Assembly (NCBI GenBank): GCA_029204225.1 | Contig: CM055100.1 | Location: 2,253,334 to 2,317,333, forward strand | Direction of reading: 5' to 3' | Source of the DNA: Diphasiastrum complanatum | Lineage: Eukaryota; Streptophyta; Lycopodiopsida; Lycopodiales; Lycopodiaceae | Length of the DNA: 64,000 bases | Shown here: positions 23,761 to 35,900 of the stretch, in pieces | Layout: each line of letters begins with the position of its first letter | Numbering within the stretch: position 1 is the first letter of the stretch | Notes under the pieces: model-generated | The model's database searches: none | Seen by the model: only the letters and a program-made list of their open reading frames with translations | What the model was told of the DNA's origin: nothing | Made by a program: the position numbers and the translations under genes

Positions 23761-25480
23761 CTAAAAAAAATCTATGTTGATTTGAACATGGATCTTGGAA
23801 CTAATCCAAGATTGTCTATGCTTGATGAAGGGATTTTTGCTTAAAGGTTTGGTGAGCAAATTTGCAATACATGATGATGTGTCGATGTGCTCCAAGTAGA
23901 TTTCCCCTCCAATGACCTTCTCTCTTACGAAGTGATGTGCATATTTGATGTGTTTGCTCCTTGCATGAAATATTGGATTGTTGGCAAGGGCTTGTGCTGA
24001 AATATTATCACACATGATCAATGGTAGATCATCCTCCTTGATAGTCTTCAGCTCCAAAAGCAACCTCTTGATCCAAAGCACTTCTTTTGTTGTAGTAGTA
24101 AGTGCCTTATATTCAGCTTCACAACATGAGAGTGATATGGTATCTTGTTTTTTGGAAAGCCAAGATATTAAATTTCCTCCAAGGTATATGACATATGCAC
24201 TTGTAGATTTCCGATCTACTTTATCACTAGCAAAATCTGAGTCATAATTGCTTTCAATAGAAACATCCCCACTTTTATATAACAAACCATAATCATAGGT
24301 TGAAGATATGTACCTAAGTACCCTTTTGGCCATTTTTCATCGATGAAGAGTAGGATTTTGCATAGCTTGGCTCAATTTATGAACACTAAAAACTTATATC
24401 AGGCCTAGTTATAGTAAGTCGAATTAAGGAGCCTATAAGACTCCTAAAAAAAGTGATGTCCATGAAGGATATTTCATCACTTTTATTAGGGTCCTTTACA
24501 ATTTGCTCCATAGGTGTATCAATACTCTTACAATCTAACATATTAAATTTCTTCAACATTGAAAGAGCATACTTGGATTGACAAACAAAAGCTTTCTCAT
24601 TATGGAAGTCAATCTCTAATCCTAAGATATAATGAATTCTTCCAAGATCCTGCATCTTGAATTCTCCTCCAAGTGCAATTTTAGTTTGTTCAACTAAATT
24701 GATACAACTTCTTGTTGGGATAATATGATCATCAACGTAAATTAGAAGAATGACAATATCACTAGCATAGAACTTGATATACAAGGAAGGATCATAGTCA
24801 CTAAGATTGAATCCTAGTGAAATAAGAAAAGTATTAAGTCGAGAATACCACGATCTTGGTGCTTGCTTTAGTCCATAGAGAATTTTGAAGAGCAAACAAA
24901 CTTTGGTCTTGTCTTGGATGAACCTAAGAAGTTGATCCATATAAATTTCTTCTTCTAGATATCCATTTAAAAAAGCATTTGAGACATCTAGTTGAAAAAT
25001 TTGCCATTTGAAAAAACAAGCAATGGATATGATGATTCTTATTGATACCATCTTTGCAACAGGAGCAAAAGTCTCCTCATAATCAAGTCCATAAACTTGG
25101 GCAAAGCCCTCTGCACAAAGTCTTGTCTTATACTTGTTGATTGTGCCCTCTTGATTATGTTTGACTCGAAACACCCATTTGCAACCAATAGTGTGCTTGT
25201 TGGATGGAAGATCCACAAGCTCCCATGTCTTGTTGGCAATCAATGCATCATATTCCTCCTTCATGCAGACTTGAAACCATTCTTTTGAGTTGAGTGCTTC
25301 ATGTCCATCCTTTGGCTCTTCATGTGAAACAAAATATGCATATTTAGAGGAGTTGATTTCCACTTGTTTGCCTTTTTCTCCGTATGAGAGCCTCTTAGGC
25401 TCGGATCTTTCTCTTAGTGATCTCCTTGGTGAGAAGACTCGAGGTGACTCAACAAAGCAAGCACATCCAAAAACTCTAAG
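23761..25480 (-). pseudogene. Family A copia RT and RNase H
   Basis: A long minus-strand frame (25363-24386) covers most of RT: GCKWVFRVKHNQEGTINKYK, DYEETFAPVAKMVSIR, QLDVSNAFLNGYLEEEIYM, ILYGLKQAPRSWYSRL, LLIYVDDHIIPT (catalytic YVDD intact), LGRIHYILGLEID and LTITRPDISF. After a break at about 24380, RNase H runs from 24333 to 23761 (ISLSCCEAEYKALTTTTKEV, HARSKHIKYAHHFVREK, LTKPLSKNPFIKH). RT is the best preserved in the window, but the element still lacks a continuous polyprotein. RT and RNase H copy the element RNA into DNA in cytoplasmic particles. Confidence 0.85.
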
Positions 25481-26290
25481 GTGATTCTAAACATAGGCTT
25501 TGAAAACTAGGAAGTGTTCAAACACCATAACTTTAGAAGAAAGAAGGTACAACCAAGTATATTTTGAAAAATCATCAATGAAGGTAACAAAATAAGTAGC
25601 ACCACCAATACTTTCTGAGGAAGAAAAGTGAACATCCGGATGTATTAACTCCAAAGGATGAGAAGTCTTGATAGAAGACTTTTGATAAGGTTTTTTTTAT
25701 GTGATTTTGCAATAGCACAAGCCTCACATGGCTTGATATCTTTGGAAAGTGATCTCGAAAGGCCAATAGCCTTATCTTGATCATGGAAAGCATAGATTTG
25801 TAGTTGGGATGCCCCAATATCCTATGCCATAACTCCTCCTTAGACATAAAAGCAATTTCACAAAAAATTGCATTTCCTTAAGAATTTAACTTGAAGATGC
25901 CACCATATCTAGATGCATTAGCTAGGATCTCGTCACCTTTCTTAAATAAGGAAGTATTGGCATTGAATTTCACATCACAACCACAATCAAGCAACTTTCC
26001 AACACTTATCAAGTTGTTTGTAAGCTTAGGAACAAAAAGAATATTGGAAAGTGATAGAACTTTAGAAGAAGCAAGTTTTAAAAGAATATTGCCAATTCCT
26101 TCAATAGAGCATTCATGATCATTTGCTGTATAAATAGATCTTTTAAGTCCTTTATAAGGTACAATAGAGTCAAAAGACTCCTTTGAACAACACATATGTG
26201 ATGATGCACCACTATCGATGTACCATGCTCCATCCATTTTGAGGGGTGTTGAAGAAAAGCTTGACACCATGAGGGATTCTTCTCCTTCAC
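25481..26290 (-). pseudogene. Family A copia protease and integrase start
   Basis: The frame 26270-25878 carries the aspartic protease (WYIDSGASSHMCCSKESFDS), then LFVPKLTNNLISVGKLLDCG. GAG-pre-integrase follows at 25847-25575 (ELWHRILGHPNYKSMLSMI). The integrase catalytic core is deleted or too decayed to follow: the region between 25575 and 25363 goes almost directly to the RT upstream segment. Confidence 0.8.
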
Positions 26291-27208
26291 TTGCTATTAA
26301 GTCTTCTTCTTTTTCATTAGAGAGATTTGCTTATTTGAGTTGATTTTTTCTTTTTGAAGCAATTAGAGGCATAGTGCCCCTTTTTGCCACAAAAGAAAAA
26401 CTTGACTTTCTTCTTCTTGGTCTTGGAAGTAGAAGGATGAGTTGAGTCATCATCTTCTCCATCTTTGTCTTTGTCCTTTGCTTTGTCTTTGAAGGCTTGA
26501 GAAAATAGGTTCTTGATCCTCCCTTTGTGCTTGTCCTTGACAAAAAGAGCCTTGTCTTTGTCCATATGCTCGAGTTTGTTCATTCTTGAAAGTTTGTAAC
26601 TTTGCCTTGCTTCTTCAGAGGTGAGTCTCCAAATTGGGCAACTCCTCCTTTATTGAGAAGGATTGAACAAGATTATCATAGTCTTCTTTTAAGACATTTA
26701 GAATGACTTGTACTAGCTCATCTTGGTTGATTGTGACACCAACACAAGCAAGCTCCCTATGAAGGTCTTTTACTCTTAGAACATAATTTGATGCACTCTC
26801 CTCACTTCTTTGAAGGCTTTGAAAAATCTGATTTCTAAGAGTGAGAATTCTAGAAGCGTTTTTAGCTTCATAAATAAACTTAAGTGCATCCCAAGCTTCT
26901 TTAGCAGTGGTTCAAGATCCTATTTCTCTTAGAATCTCATTAGAGACATTCATTTTAATGAAGTGTAGAGCCATCCTAGCTCTCTTCTTAAACTTTGGTA
27001 TTTCAAGTTGTGCTTGAGGCTCCTCCTCAATACCAAGTACTATGTCCATAACATCCTGGAGTATGAGAACAGACTTCATCCTAACCTTCCATATTGAATA
27101 GTTGGAGGTACTTAGCCTTTCACTTGGTTCTAAGAGATATCCTCTTACAGGTGCCATATTGTGAAGACTTCTTGTTATTGGACAATTATATGTTTGAGCT
27201 TGTTCCAA
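26291..27208 (-). pseudogene. Family A copia gag
   Basis: Gag opens near 27150 with MAPVRGYLLEPSERLSTSNY, contains the typical W..W motif (SIWKVRMKSVLILQDVMDIV) and KMNVSNEILREIGS, breaks near 26910, and ends in a lysine-rich linker with a CCHC knuckle reading FFCGKKGHYASNCFKKK (CX2CX4HX4C is compromised because the first Cys is not visible). Frame 26583-26317 carries the knuckle. Confidence 0.8.
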
Positions 27209-27604
27209 ACAAACTAGATGTTGCTACTCTCTTTCACTATAGGAATTTTCAAGGGTGAACTACCAAACCCTATGTGAAATCTTGCAACTGAATTTGAGAT
27301 AGGTCTCATTCCACCAAAACAAGATAAACTAGATCAACCTCTCAAAATTAATTGAAGTATAGACAAGTTTTTTGTTCTTCTTTTGGCATGTGTGAAGTGC
27401 TTCACAAGACAACACTAGTGATTCAAAGAAGACTCAATGTGTTCAATAACTCATAACTATGTCTAGATCTCAAGTTTCTTGTATTGATTGCTCAAAAGAT
27501 GGATTGTGAATCAAGCAAAATTTGGATCAAATAAAAAAGGTGGTCACTTGGATTTTGGAGCTCTCCCTACCCTCTTTAAGAGCTTATAACTCTTCATAGA
27601 CACA

Positions 27605-28345
27605 CTCTACCGCATAAAATTGTAATGCACGGTTGAAATCCACTGATATTTGCCAATTATAAACTTCGTGTATTATGGGCCAATTTGGGGTATGGATGCT
27701 GACTTGTTCCACTAGAACCCCCAAACCTTTCCATTTATTTCGGCACAACATTGGCAAATAATATGGATTTACCCACAATTGGCGAGGGGCTGGCAACATA
27801 ACTCCTAATGGAATCCGAAGTCTTCTCAAAAACTGTTTTTCTCCATGCCGGCTGCTCTCCCAATGCTGTTAATTTATCCAATTCCTTACTATCCTCTATC
27901 TCAGAGGTCTTAGATTTAATCACCCATCCACCCCTCGAGGACTCGTGCAGATGTTGCTGCAGAAATGCCTGGATCTGGTCCTCGATGGTGATCGGTTTTT
28001 GAAATAATGGCATGGTCCTTGAAGTAGATGGACCTTCTTCCATAGCCTGAGCATATGGTACGACGTCTTCTTGAGGACCGACATCTCCCCCTTGGTCCAT
28101 GCCTGTATCCAATCCTCCCTGATCTTGTAGCTTAGGCGAGAACTGTGGCATAACCAAAAATGGAATTTGTGGATTTGAATCCAAAACTTGAGCGACCGCC
28201 TTTTCATAATCTTTGATAATTGCTTTTGCCTTAGCCAGCTCAGTCGATGTCATACATTTCAGTTTATCAAATCTTTTTTGAAACCCTACTAATGAAGTTC
28301 GGTAGGTTCCAACCTTCTTGACTAGGTATTGGATCGATATGGTGA
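27605..28345 (-). pseudogene. Uncharacterised coiled-coil ORF family, copy a
   Basis: Minus-strand frames from 28345 down to 27605 give a helical stretch (FQKRFDKLK.MTSTELAKAK), an acidic Gln/Asp linker, the block HESSRGGWV, an F/W..TVFE..SDSIRSYVASP block and finally KWKGLGV...NWPIIHEVYNW..SVDF.RALQF. The same blocks in the same order occur at 41240-46500 (minus) and partly at 61822-62490 (plus). I do not recognise the family; its position beside LTRs with no RT suggests the gag-like protein of a non-autonomous LTR element. The family-A copia joins at 27604 and cuts off the C-terminus. Confidence 0.6.
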
Positions 28346-28880
28346 GACTGGATGATACTATGTTATAAGATTTTCATATTGTTTAGCTGTTCTTTAGATA
28401 TATTTTTTGTAATATATTATTTTGTCATAATTACATCTGAAAATTATCATGTCTGTATTTAAAAATGGATTATTGCAAAGCCAGATGATGCATACAGATC
28501 CTTTCGACACATGGCAGGATGCAGATGAAGAGCCGTCCAGTTTGCCAACCACATTGTTACCTGGTTCTATGTTCCAGAATGCCAATTTGTTGTAGCTTGC
28601 AACAGTCCCCCTACATCAGCAATATACAGAGACATTTTATAACGTCTCAAGTAAGCCAGCAAGGACAATGGATGACTTACAACCATCTCCATACATGTGG
28701 CTACCCGGCTAATCCAAGTAGCCATCTACGGGATCAGTGCCCGATCAATATAACCTAACGGGTCATGTCCCGAACACAACCATATATAGTAAACCAAATA
28801 AACTGTACACTAATTACATCATCACATTTAGAGCTTATACTAATGAATCAGATCAAAACTGATTTCTAACTCTCTCCCTT
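28346..28880 (-). mobile_element. Probable copia LTR fragment splitting copy a
   Basis: On the minus strand a purine tract (GCTTAAGGGAGAGAG, near 28890-28875) is followed by TTAGAAATCAG, the usual form of a copia polypurine tract and LTR start. The stretch separates two parts of the coiled-coil ORF (28345 and 29080). Exact ends are not resolved. Confidence 0.4.
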
Positions 28881-29079
28881 AAGCTCAAATGTGATAAGAG
28901 TGAAAAACAATATATTGCAGCAACATTTGGAGTGTCCAAAGGATGTTATGCATATCCATGCTACTCTGTACTTGACTCACACTCAAGCACACCAACAAAC
29001 CACTAGGTTTTACTCACAAAGTATCATGCAACCACAATGCTCATACAGAGAGTCTACCACACTCTTGACCAACTGACTC

Positions 29080-29420
29080 ATCCCCAATCTAACTTGAACA
29101 CAAGTGGACCACATGAGCGACATGGCTCAAACTGAGAAAATCCCACTGCCATAGGTACTTGCATCTGGAGGTAAGTATCGTGTTCAAGGGTGGTCGTATC
29201 CAATTCACCTTGAAAGCAATCTCGTTCAAGCACAGCCATATCCAATTGCCCTTGAAGCAGCAACACTTGCTGTTTGGCAGCTTGGACGACTTTGTCCACT
29301 TGATCTTGCACTGTTGTCAATGTATTTTGTGATAGGGCGATAGAACTTAAACAAACAAGGGAGAAGAGAGAAGGAAATAGTTGCAAAACGACCCTCCCAT
29401 TATTATAAGTTGATGCATGC
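29080..29420 (-). pseudogene. Coiled-coil segment of ORF family copy a
   Basis: The minus-strand frame contains heptad-like helix (TTVQDQVDKVVQAAKQQVLL and LDMAVLERDCFQGELDTTTL). It corresponds in position and composition to the coiled coil at about 46700-46900 in copy b. It is separated from the rest of copy a by the insertion at 28346-29080. Confidence 0.5.
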
Positions 29421-30029
29421 AAAAATAATTTAATGAATGTAAATGCTAAGTTGTAATCACTGCTCAAGCGCTCTGCCCAACAAGATCTTAAAAATTTGAT
29501 TCATACTAAAAAATAAATGGTCTTATGAGTACAGTCCACCGAAGAGATTAGAAATGTTGTGAGGTATTATTGAAAAATAGATTTAATGAGAAGTTCAGTT
29601 ATGAAAAAACAAAGTGATAAAGTAGTGTGATAATACAAGTTCCTCAGGCATCAAAGATAGCCATCGTCTAATAAAAAATTGAGGAGTCACAGATGTCCGT
29701 GTTCTGATTAGAGTGAGTAAACGAGCATGATCAAACAAAAGTGAAGTACATTCAAATCACAGTAAGCATTCATCATTCATTTATGTCATTTTGGTGAAAG
29801 AGGAGGCAAAATTGCCATCAGCCTTGATAACCTTTTTGTAAAAATTCACACATGTGAGAATGCCCTCTGTAAAATTGATCTCCTAAGCTTTGCTTTTGCA
29901 CTATAGATCATCTATTGATTGAAATTCAAGATCAATGACAAATTCTAAGGCAAAGAGACAAATCTACGTGCATACATTCATAACCAAACACTGCAAGAAT
30001 TGTCGCAATTTCTGACGGGTTTTCCTATG
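29421..30029. other. No feature recognised
   Basis: AT-rich DNA; one CACACATGTGAG box near 29849 resembles the boxes in family-B LTRs. Confidence 0.3.
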
Positions 30030-30460
30030 TGAAATCGAGTTTGAATTTTTTTTTTGAATTGAGTGGGCATCAAAAAACGCGTCGCTATAGTTCCGTTGGA
30101 ATCCGCCGCATTTAAAATCCATCGAAATCCGATGCGAAGCCCAAAATCGGCAACCGGCGGACAATAAAATTCTCGGAAAGCATGCCACGTGGATGTCGGA
30201 TTCCAACATCCACGTGGCAAAACAAAACAAATAATGGATTTTTTTTTGTCTTTTTTTGCCATGTAAGCGTCGGATCCCAATGACTCGGCCATGTGGACGT
30301 TGGATTCCGACATCCACGTAGCCAAAAAAAATGATATTTGTTTCCATGTGGATGTTGATTCCGACGGCCTAGCCACGTGGCCATTGGAATCCGACAAAAA
30401 AAATGTTTTCATTCGAAATCCGACGGATTTTAGATTCGTCGAGATTTGGACACTGTTAAA
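30030..30460. repeat. Cluster of TCGGATTCCGAC-like palindromes with CACGTG boxes
   Basis: The motif TCGGAWTCCGAC or its halves recur at least eight times. The segment 30184-30218 is a near-perfect 35-bp palindrome whose 13-bp arms read GCCACGTGGATGT. CCACGTGG occurs three times in the cluster. A second cluster lies at 31925-32225. Overlapping frames here are open by chance and not coding. Confidence 0.75.
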
Positions 30461-31924
30461 AAATAGAAACAAAATCCAAAATTTCATAATACGAACTCTT
30501 ACTACTATGTGGAGATTATGACAAGAACTGCAACTAATATAACCTCTTACAATCGTTTCAAACATGTCGAATGAATATTTAGATCAACTATGATTCCCAA
30601 TATTAATCAAGTTGCTAATACGCTATGAAGCCATTCGTTAACTAGGATGGAAACTAGCATAAATTGCAACCAAACATACTCCAACTGACAGGAAGTGCAT
30701 ACAGAAAATAAATGATTACAGAAAATGACATAGATAAAATGAACTGAAAATAGATAAAGCCATACCTATTTGTGAGTGCATATGCATGTAGCCGGAAAGC
30801 GAAGAAGTGTTAGTCATGAATGCTTCAATTTGATTCTACTATATTTGCCACTTTGCTTCTATCCTTTGCCAGGTAATGAGGTAGACAATCGATCACTCAA
30901 GAAAACAGATGTTGTAGGGTTTGTAGGTCACCAGAAAACCTTGACAAAGGGCCACAAGCAGATGCCATCATAGATTTGAAAACATAGGCACAGATGGCCA
31001 TAGGTAGATATCTCATAAGGCCGCAAATTTGATCCCTAGGGCCAGAAATGAGCTCACAGACAAGGTTTACAATTAGGTATGCCACAAAATGCAAGGTTCA
31101 TGCTACACATAAGAGTGCTTAGAATCTAAACCCTAGACCCTAAAACCATTAGAAGAGTTTGATGTAATGTTATGTTCTTTGTGGATAATGTTTGTAGGAC
31201 CTTTTTGACTAACGATTTACAGATTTGTAAGATTGGCCTCCAAACTAGTGATGGACAGATTGGATCTACTTACAAAGTAGTGGTTCTATAGTACTATAAA
31301 TACACAAAAATAGACAACTAAAAGATGTCCAAAAATGTAATCAACAATTTGAGGGCTTGTAGATCTGCAACTGTCAAGAGCCTAATACATGGCTTACTTT
31401 CCAGTGACTTACAGTTAGGAAAATGCCTTGCAAACAAGTGATGGATTGTTAGGAGATAGTGTTGTTAGGATAACATGTAGAACTGGCCATAGGTAGGGCA
31501 ACATGATTGGGTATGTACATGTTGTAGAATAGACAAGAACTGCAACCAAAAGCTCATAACAAATTACCTGGATTATGATTATAGATTGACTGGCTACACT
31601 GCTATTTTGCTTCCATGGGGGGCCGCTACTGTGCAAGTAATTGTATCCTTAAAGATAAAAATAATGGCCATTATTTCATGGCTGCATTGAGATAGTATGC
31701 AATACAAAAGAAAGAGAAAATAAAATATACAATACAAGGAAGATAGTATACAAGAAAATGTTACAAAGAAAGAAATCTTAGTTGCACATAACAAAACAAA
31801 AGAATCATACTTGGAATGAGACAAATGAAATTGATAGAGTTGAGAAAAAAATGCCAAATTCCGATCTCCAACAATATCTTGCAAGAATAAAAACTGAGAA
31901 AACCCTAGAAAATAACGCGGCTTT
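30461..31924. other. DNA between two palindrome clusters
   Basis: No supported gene. The stretch may be the body of an element whose ends are the clusters on either side, but no transposase frame is visible. Confidence 0.35.
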
Positions 31925-32225
31925 GAAAATTCAGTCATGGACGTCAGATTCCGACATTTGTATTATCCGTCAGAATCTGACGCCCGCTTTATGGTTTTTT
32001 TTTTATGCACAGACAAGTGGTGTCATCATTAAAAAGTTGCAGTGTCATTGAAATGGGATGTCGGATTTTGACAGATTTATTGTGCATCGAAATCCGACAT
32101 CCGTTTAAAAAAATTTGGCAAAGTTTTTTTTTTTTTTTTTTTGTGTCGGATTCTGACGTATTATTATGTCAGATTCCGACAGGTTATGAATTTTTTTTGA
32201 ATTCATCGGAACCTTGTGTCGGAAG
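31925..32225. repeat. Second cluster of TCGGATTCCGAC-like palindromes
   Basis: Repeats include GACGTCAGATTCCGACAT, CGTCAGAATCTGACG, GATGTCGGATTTTGACAG, TCGAAATCCGACATCCG and GTCAGATTCCGACAGG. The motif is that of 30030-30460, but without the CACGTG boxes. Confidence 0.7.
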
Positions 32226-32239
32226 CCACGCATTTTGTT

Positions 32240-32556
32240 GTTGTGAAAGTAGTTTCACACTTCCAAATCTTGCTCTAGGAGAAAAAACACCATATGAAAT
32301 GTTGTATAAGGAACAGCCTAAGGTAGATCACCTTAGGATTTTTGGTTGTGTTTGCTTTGTTCATGTATCTTTAGAGACTAGGAAAAAGGATAAATCTAGT
32401 TCCATCAAAGGAGTGTTGGTTGGTTATTCATCAACAAAGAAAGCATATAAAGTTTTCATTCCCTCTACTAACAAGATTGTTGTAAGTAGAGATGTGATCT
32501 TCCATAAAGATCAAAAGATCTCAAGTTTGACTCAAAAACTCACATTAAAATTATGA
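32240..32556 (+). pseudogene. Ty1/copia integrase C-terminal fragment
   Basis: A plus-strand frame reads GEKTPYEMLYKEQPKVDHLR, FGCVCFVHV and GVLVGYSSTKKAYKVF, the standard end of copia integrase (the GKKRGY-like region before RT). It starts right at the palindrome cluster and stops at 32556. Confidence 0.8.
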
Positions 32557-32569
32557 TGGAAATCAAAGT

Positions 32570-32961
32570 ACATGTAGGAACTCGAGATGATCCATGCTGG
32601 ATTCCTATTGGACCCCTTATTCATAGCCTCTCTAATCCTATTGGATGAGGGATGCATCCACCTTACAATTCTATTGGACCCTATTTATGAAAATCTCACT
32701 TGTGATTGGACCCCTTGATCTTTGCCAACACTCAAAGTGTGTCACTCATCAAATTACATCTACACAAGTGTCACAAGCCTAACTAGCTTGAGTTTGCATA
32801 TCAATCTACTTTTGGCCAAATTGAGGCTTTACATGTGAAATTGACCATTTTTCCCTCTATGCCAATTTTGTCCCTATCAAAGTCCTACACCAAGAGGCTT
32901 TGACATAAAAGCTTTATCAAACTCCTAAAGTTAAGATAGATAATTTTTTGTAATTTTCACA
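32570..32961 (-). mobile_element. Copia LTR fragment, minus orientation
   Basis: A purine tract (TTTTTAGGAGGAT on the minus strand, near 32962-32975) precedes a TGTGAAAATTAC start at about 32961. Part of the element whose RNase H continues at 32975-34085. Confidence 0.5.
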
Positions 32962-34085
32962 ATCCTCCTAAAAAGATATCTAATCTAAAACAACATGGAT
33001 TTTGGAATCATTCTGTTACGACCATATTTCGCTAAGGACATGGAATAGTCCTAATATGGTAGACTGACCTTCCAGTGTTCGAGATTATTGGTCACGCCTA
33101 GATTTTATTCCATGTCGAGGCCTGTTTGTGACTAATGACCTTGAGAGGACCCATACACTCTAATTGAGACATATGGAGTAGTGCATGTACATGTGATTGA
33201 TATAGACATGAGGTATGCATGAAGAGCTATGGTCTATTTATAGTTGACCTACATGGGGATTGCATGGGTTCATGCACATGATACTACTCTCTATATATTG
33301 AGGTAGTGATTTTTCCATTGACGGCTTTGGTCTAGGTTACCTGTTGAGCTCTTCTCCTCTTGCTATCACATGGCATGGCTTGGGGGCTAGATCCAAGAGG
33401 TATCTCCAGGAGGGATCTAGGTTTGGTTGGGTGGTTTTGCTCCACTGTCTCTCTTGTTGTGTTTTCCTATCCTCACCTTAGGGTACTTCTCCAGTGGTCT
33501 TTACACATTCCAAGATTAGATCTATGTTTGATGAAGGAACTCTTGAGTAGAGGCTTGGTGAGTAGATCGACAATACATGAAGATGAATCAATATGCTCCA
33601 AATGGGTCTCTCCTCCAATAAGCATTTCTCTCACAAAGTGGTGTGCCACTTCTATGTGCTTGCTCCTTGCATGAGATATTGGATTATTGGAAAGGGCTTG
33701 GGCCGCGAGATATTATCACAATAGATCAATGGTAGATCCTCCTCTTGATTCAAAACACTTCTTTTGTTGATGTAGTGAGTGCTTTATACTCGGCTTCACA
33801 TGAAGAAAGAGAGATAGTATCTTGCTTTTTGAAAAGCTGAGATATGAGTGTATGCACTTGTGGAACTTGCGATCCACTTTATCACTTGTAAAGTCCGAAT
33901 CCGAGTAGCCAATAATGGATAGACCTGAAGACTCTTGTAAAGTAAACCATAATCATGTGATGAAGATATGTACCTTAGCACCCTCTTGGCCATCTTCCAA
34001 CGATGGATTTGTGGATCTTGCATATATTGGGTCAACTTGTGCACACAATAGCTCAAGTCGGGCCTAGTGATGTTAAGCGCATATC
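32962..34085 (-). pseudogene. Copia RNase H remnant split by a solo LTR
   Basis: Minus-strand blocks resemble 23760-24400 closely: NITRPDLSYCVHKLTQYM, KMAKRVLRYISSSHDYGLLY (34056-33930) and C-terminal RNase H down to 32975, with many frame changes. A 492-bp solo LTR interrupts it at 33014-33505. It belongs to family A or a near relative. Confidence 0.7.
33014..33505. mobile_element. Solo LTR, 5-bp target duplication CATTC
   Basis: The insert starts TGTTACGACC and ends TCTTTACA, is 492 bp long, and is flanked by CATTC at 33009-33013 and 33506-33510. Possible TATA boxes lie at about 33235 and 33292. TGTTACGACC is a common start of plant Ty3/gypsy LTRs. Excision reconnects the copia RNase H sequence. 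Confidence 0.85.
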
Positions 34086-34109
34086 AGGGAGCCAATAAGA
34101 AAATGTCAC

Positions 34110-34957
34110 TTCAAACTTGATAATATGGATCAATCATGAGATCTATGTTCATGATAGGATCTCACACGTGTGGAGTCTATTCCCATGTGTGAAAGGTTGT
34201 ACATAATGTACTTGTAAATAGTTAGATTCATTTTGGTTCAATCTACACAAGTGTGAACTTGACTACTGGCTAGAATCTAAGGAAAACTCACTTTGACCAA
34301 TTTCCATGTATTCAGCTTGCACTTCCATGTGAATGAATAAATGCTCCCACATGTCAAGTTGTTATTCACACGTGTGGATCAGGTTGTAGAGGATAAGATC
34401 TAGATATTCCACTAAATCCTATTTTATAGGAAATATTCCTATAATTGTGGAAGACTAGCTTTTTGGTTTCTAGCTAATGAGAATAGTCAACTTTGGAGAT
34501 TGAGCATATATGGCTCCTATTGGTGGATCTAGATGACTAGGCACTCTTCACACGTGTGAAGGCCTACTGGACAGTACGCAACTCGTGGATGTACTTGATC
34601 TATAAAAAGATCAACCATTTCAATAGAAATTTGATGAGAGATTTACAATCTATCAATTTGCTTGTGATTCACACATTTGTCTTGTGATTTTATGCTTGGA
34701 TTGCTATCTAAAGTTAATGTACATTGCTCTCTGATCACGGTCCATATAGTGGCTATTTTTTACATGTGTGAGGCCGCCCTTAATGATTTTTGATCTTTAC
34801 ATTAGTTGATCTTGCTAAATAGTTCATGATCTAAGTGTAGATCAAGATCTAGTCAATATAATTTGTTAAATCCATTGATTTGGCAATCAAAAACTCTTGT
34901 AGATTGAGTAAGTACAATAAATCATTGTCCTTTTTCTAAAATTTAATATGTTATCAG
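34110..34957 (+). mobile_element. 5' LTR of a family B copia
   Basis: Colinear with the LTR pieces at 9285-9700 and 1018-1545. It carries five CACRYGTGTGRR boxes. It is followed by a degenerate initiator-Met primer site (TTATCAGAGCC at 34963-34973) and gag traces. The left boundary is approximate. Confidence 0.6.
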
Positions 34958-34962
34958 AGCCT

Positions 34963-35475
34963 AGTATCAAGAGGCATGTAATGATCCATTAATCAAGTGA
35001 AAAATCATTGTCAAAGTATTGATTTGATCTAATTTTGTGTGGGTGAGCTCCAAGAGAGTGATAGCTTCAATTATTTTGGTCCAAATCAATTTGTGGGCTA
35101 TAGGTGTATTTTTCACACGTGTGAAACTGTATAGCAACCTTCAAACCAAGTTTCTATAGTATTTTTGGTCCAGAATCTTGCATACTAGTCCCAAATTAAT
35201 GGCCTTTAGTGCATTGTCTAGATCTAGGTTCAATCTATTGAATGCTAATGATCAAATAGATGTTTGAGTCATTGAAGCATTAGATCTAATATTTAAGATT
35301 GATTTGTTTAGATCTTAAGTGTGTGTGTGATATCAAGCAAAATAGTGCAAAAATCAATTTTGTGAGGGAGTTGATCACAAGAGGCTTGGGATTCACTAAA
35401 GAACATTTATGAATCCAACATCTCTAGAGTACTCATGATAAGGAATCAAGTACTCCAAAGTATGAAAGGAAATGA
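34963..35475 (+). pseudogene. Family B copia primer site and gag trace
   Basis: After TTATCAGAGCC, a decayed stretch leads to a recognisable gag phrase near 35375-35465 (AWDSLK.IYESN, VLMIRNQVLQSMKGN in shifted frames). The trace ends abruptly near 35475, where the next locus begins. Confidence 0.5.
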
Positions 35476-35900
35476 CATTAGGGAAAATATGAGCTCAAAA
35501 TGGGCCCTTTAAGAAATTTCACTTTAGAGAGAGGTTACGTAGAGAGAGAATGTGAACCGGTAACTTTTGGTCGCCGTTTTCCGAGTTTCCAGTCTTGCCC
35601 GACGTTTAACTGGTATGGAAAACTTCAGACAAAAGTTAGTTAAGCATGAGATGTAATAATTTCTCTGCATGCTCATTCTAAAACTCGGGACTAGAGCTTT
35701 AAGACTGAAAATCTTGGCGTGCTCAATGCAAAAACTGAAGCGGGAGTAGTAGAATTTTTGAAATCACTGTATGCTTATAGTGAAATATGAGGCGAGACGA
35801 TTTATCAACGCAACATAAACATTACAAAAGTAAGGTATGAAGGATCTATTCATGTTGATTAACTGTAATTTGAAGCATTTACGGATTGTAGCTTTCAACA

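Noticed and set aside
29978-30565. 195-codon minus-strand frame
   Set aside because: It runs through the palindrome cluster and has no domain-like content; neighbouring frames are equally open because of the repeats.
30776-30973. TDVVGF phrase like that in RIN4 exon 3
   Set aside because: A six-residue match without the PKFG.W motif or splice context; taken as chance.
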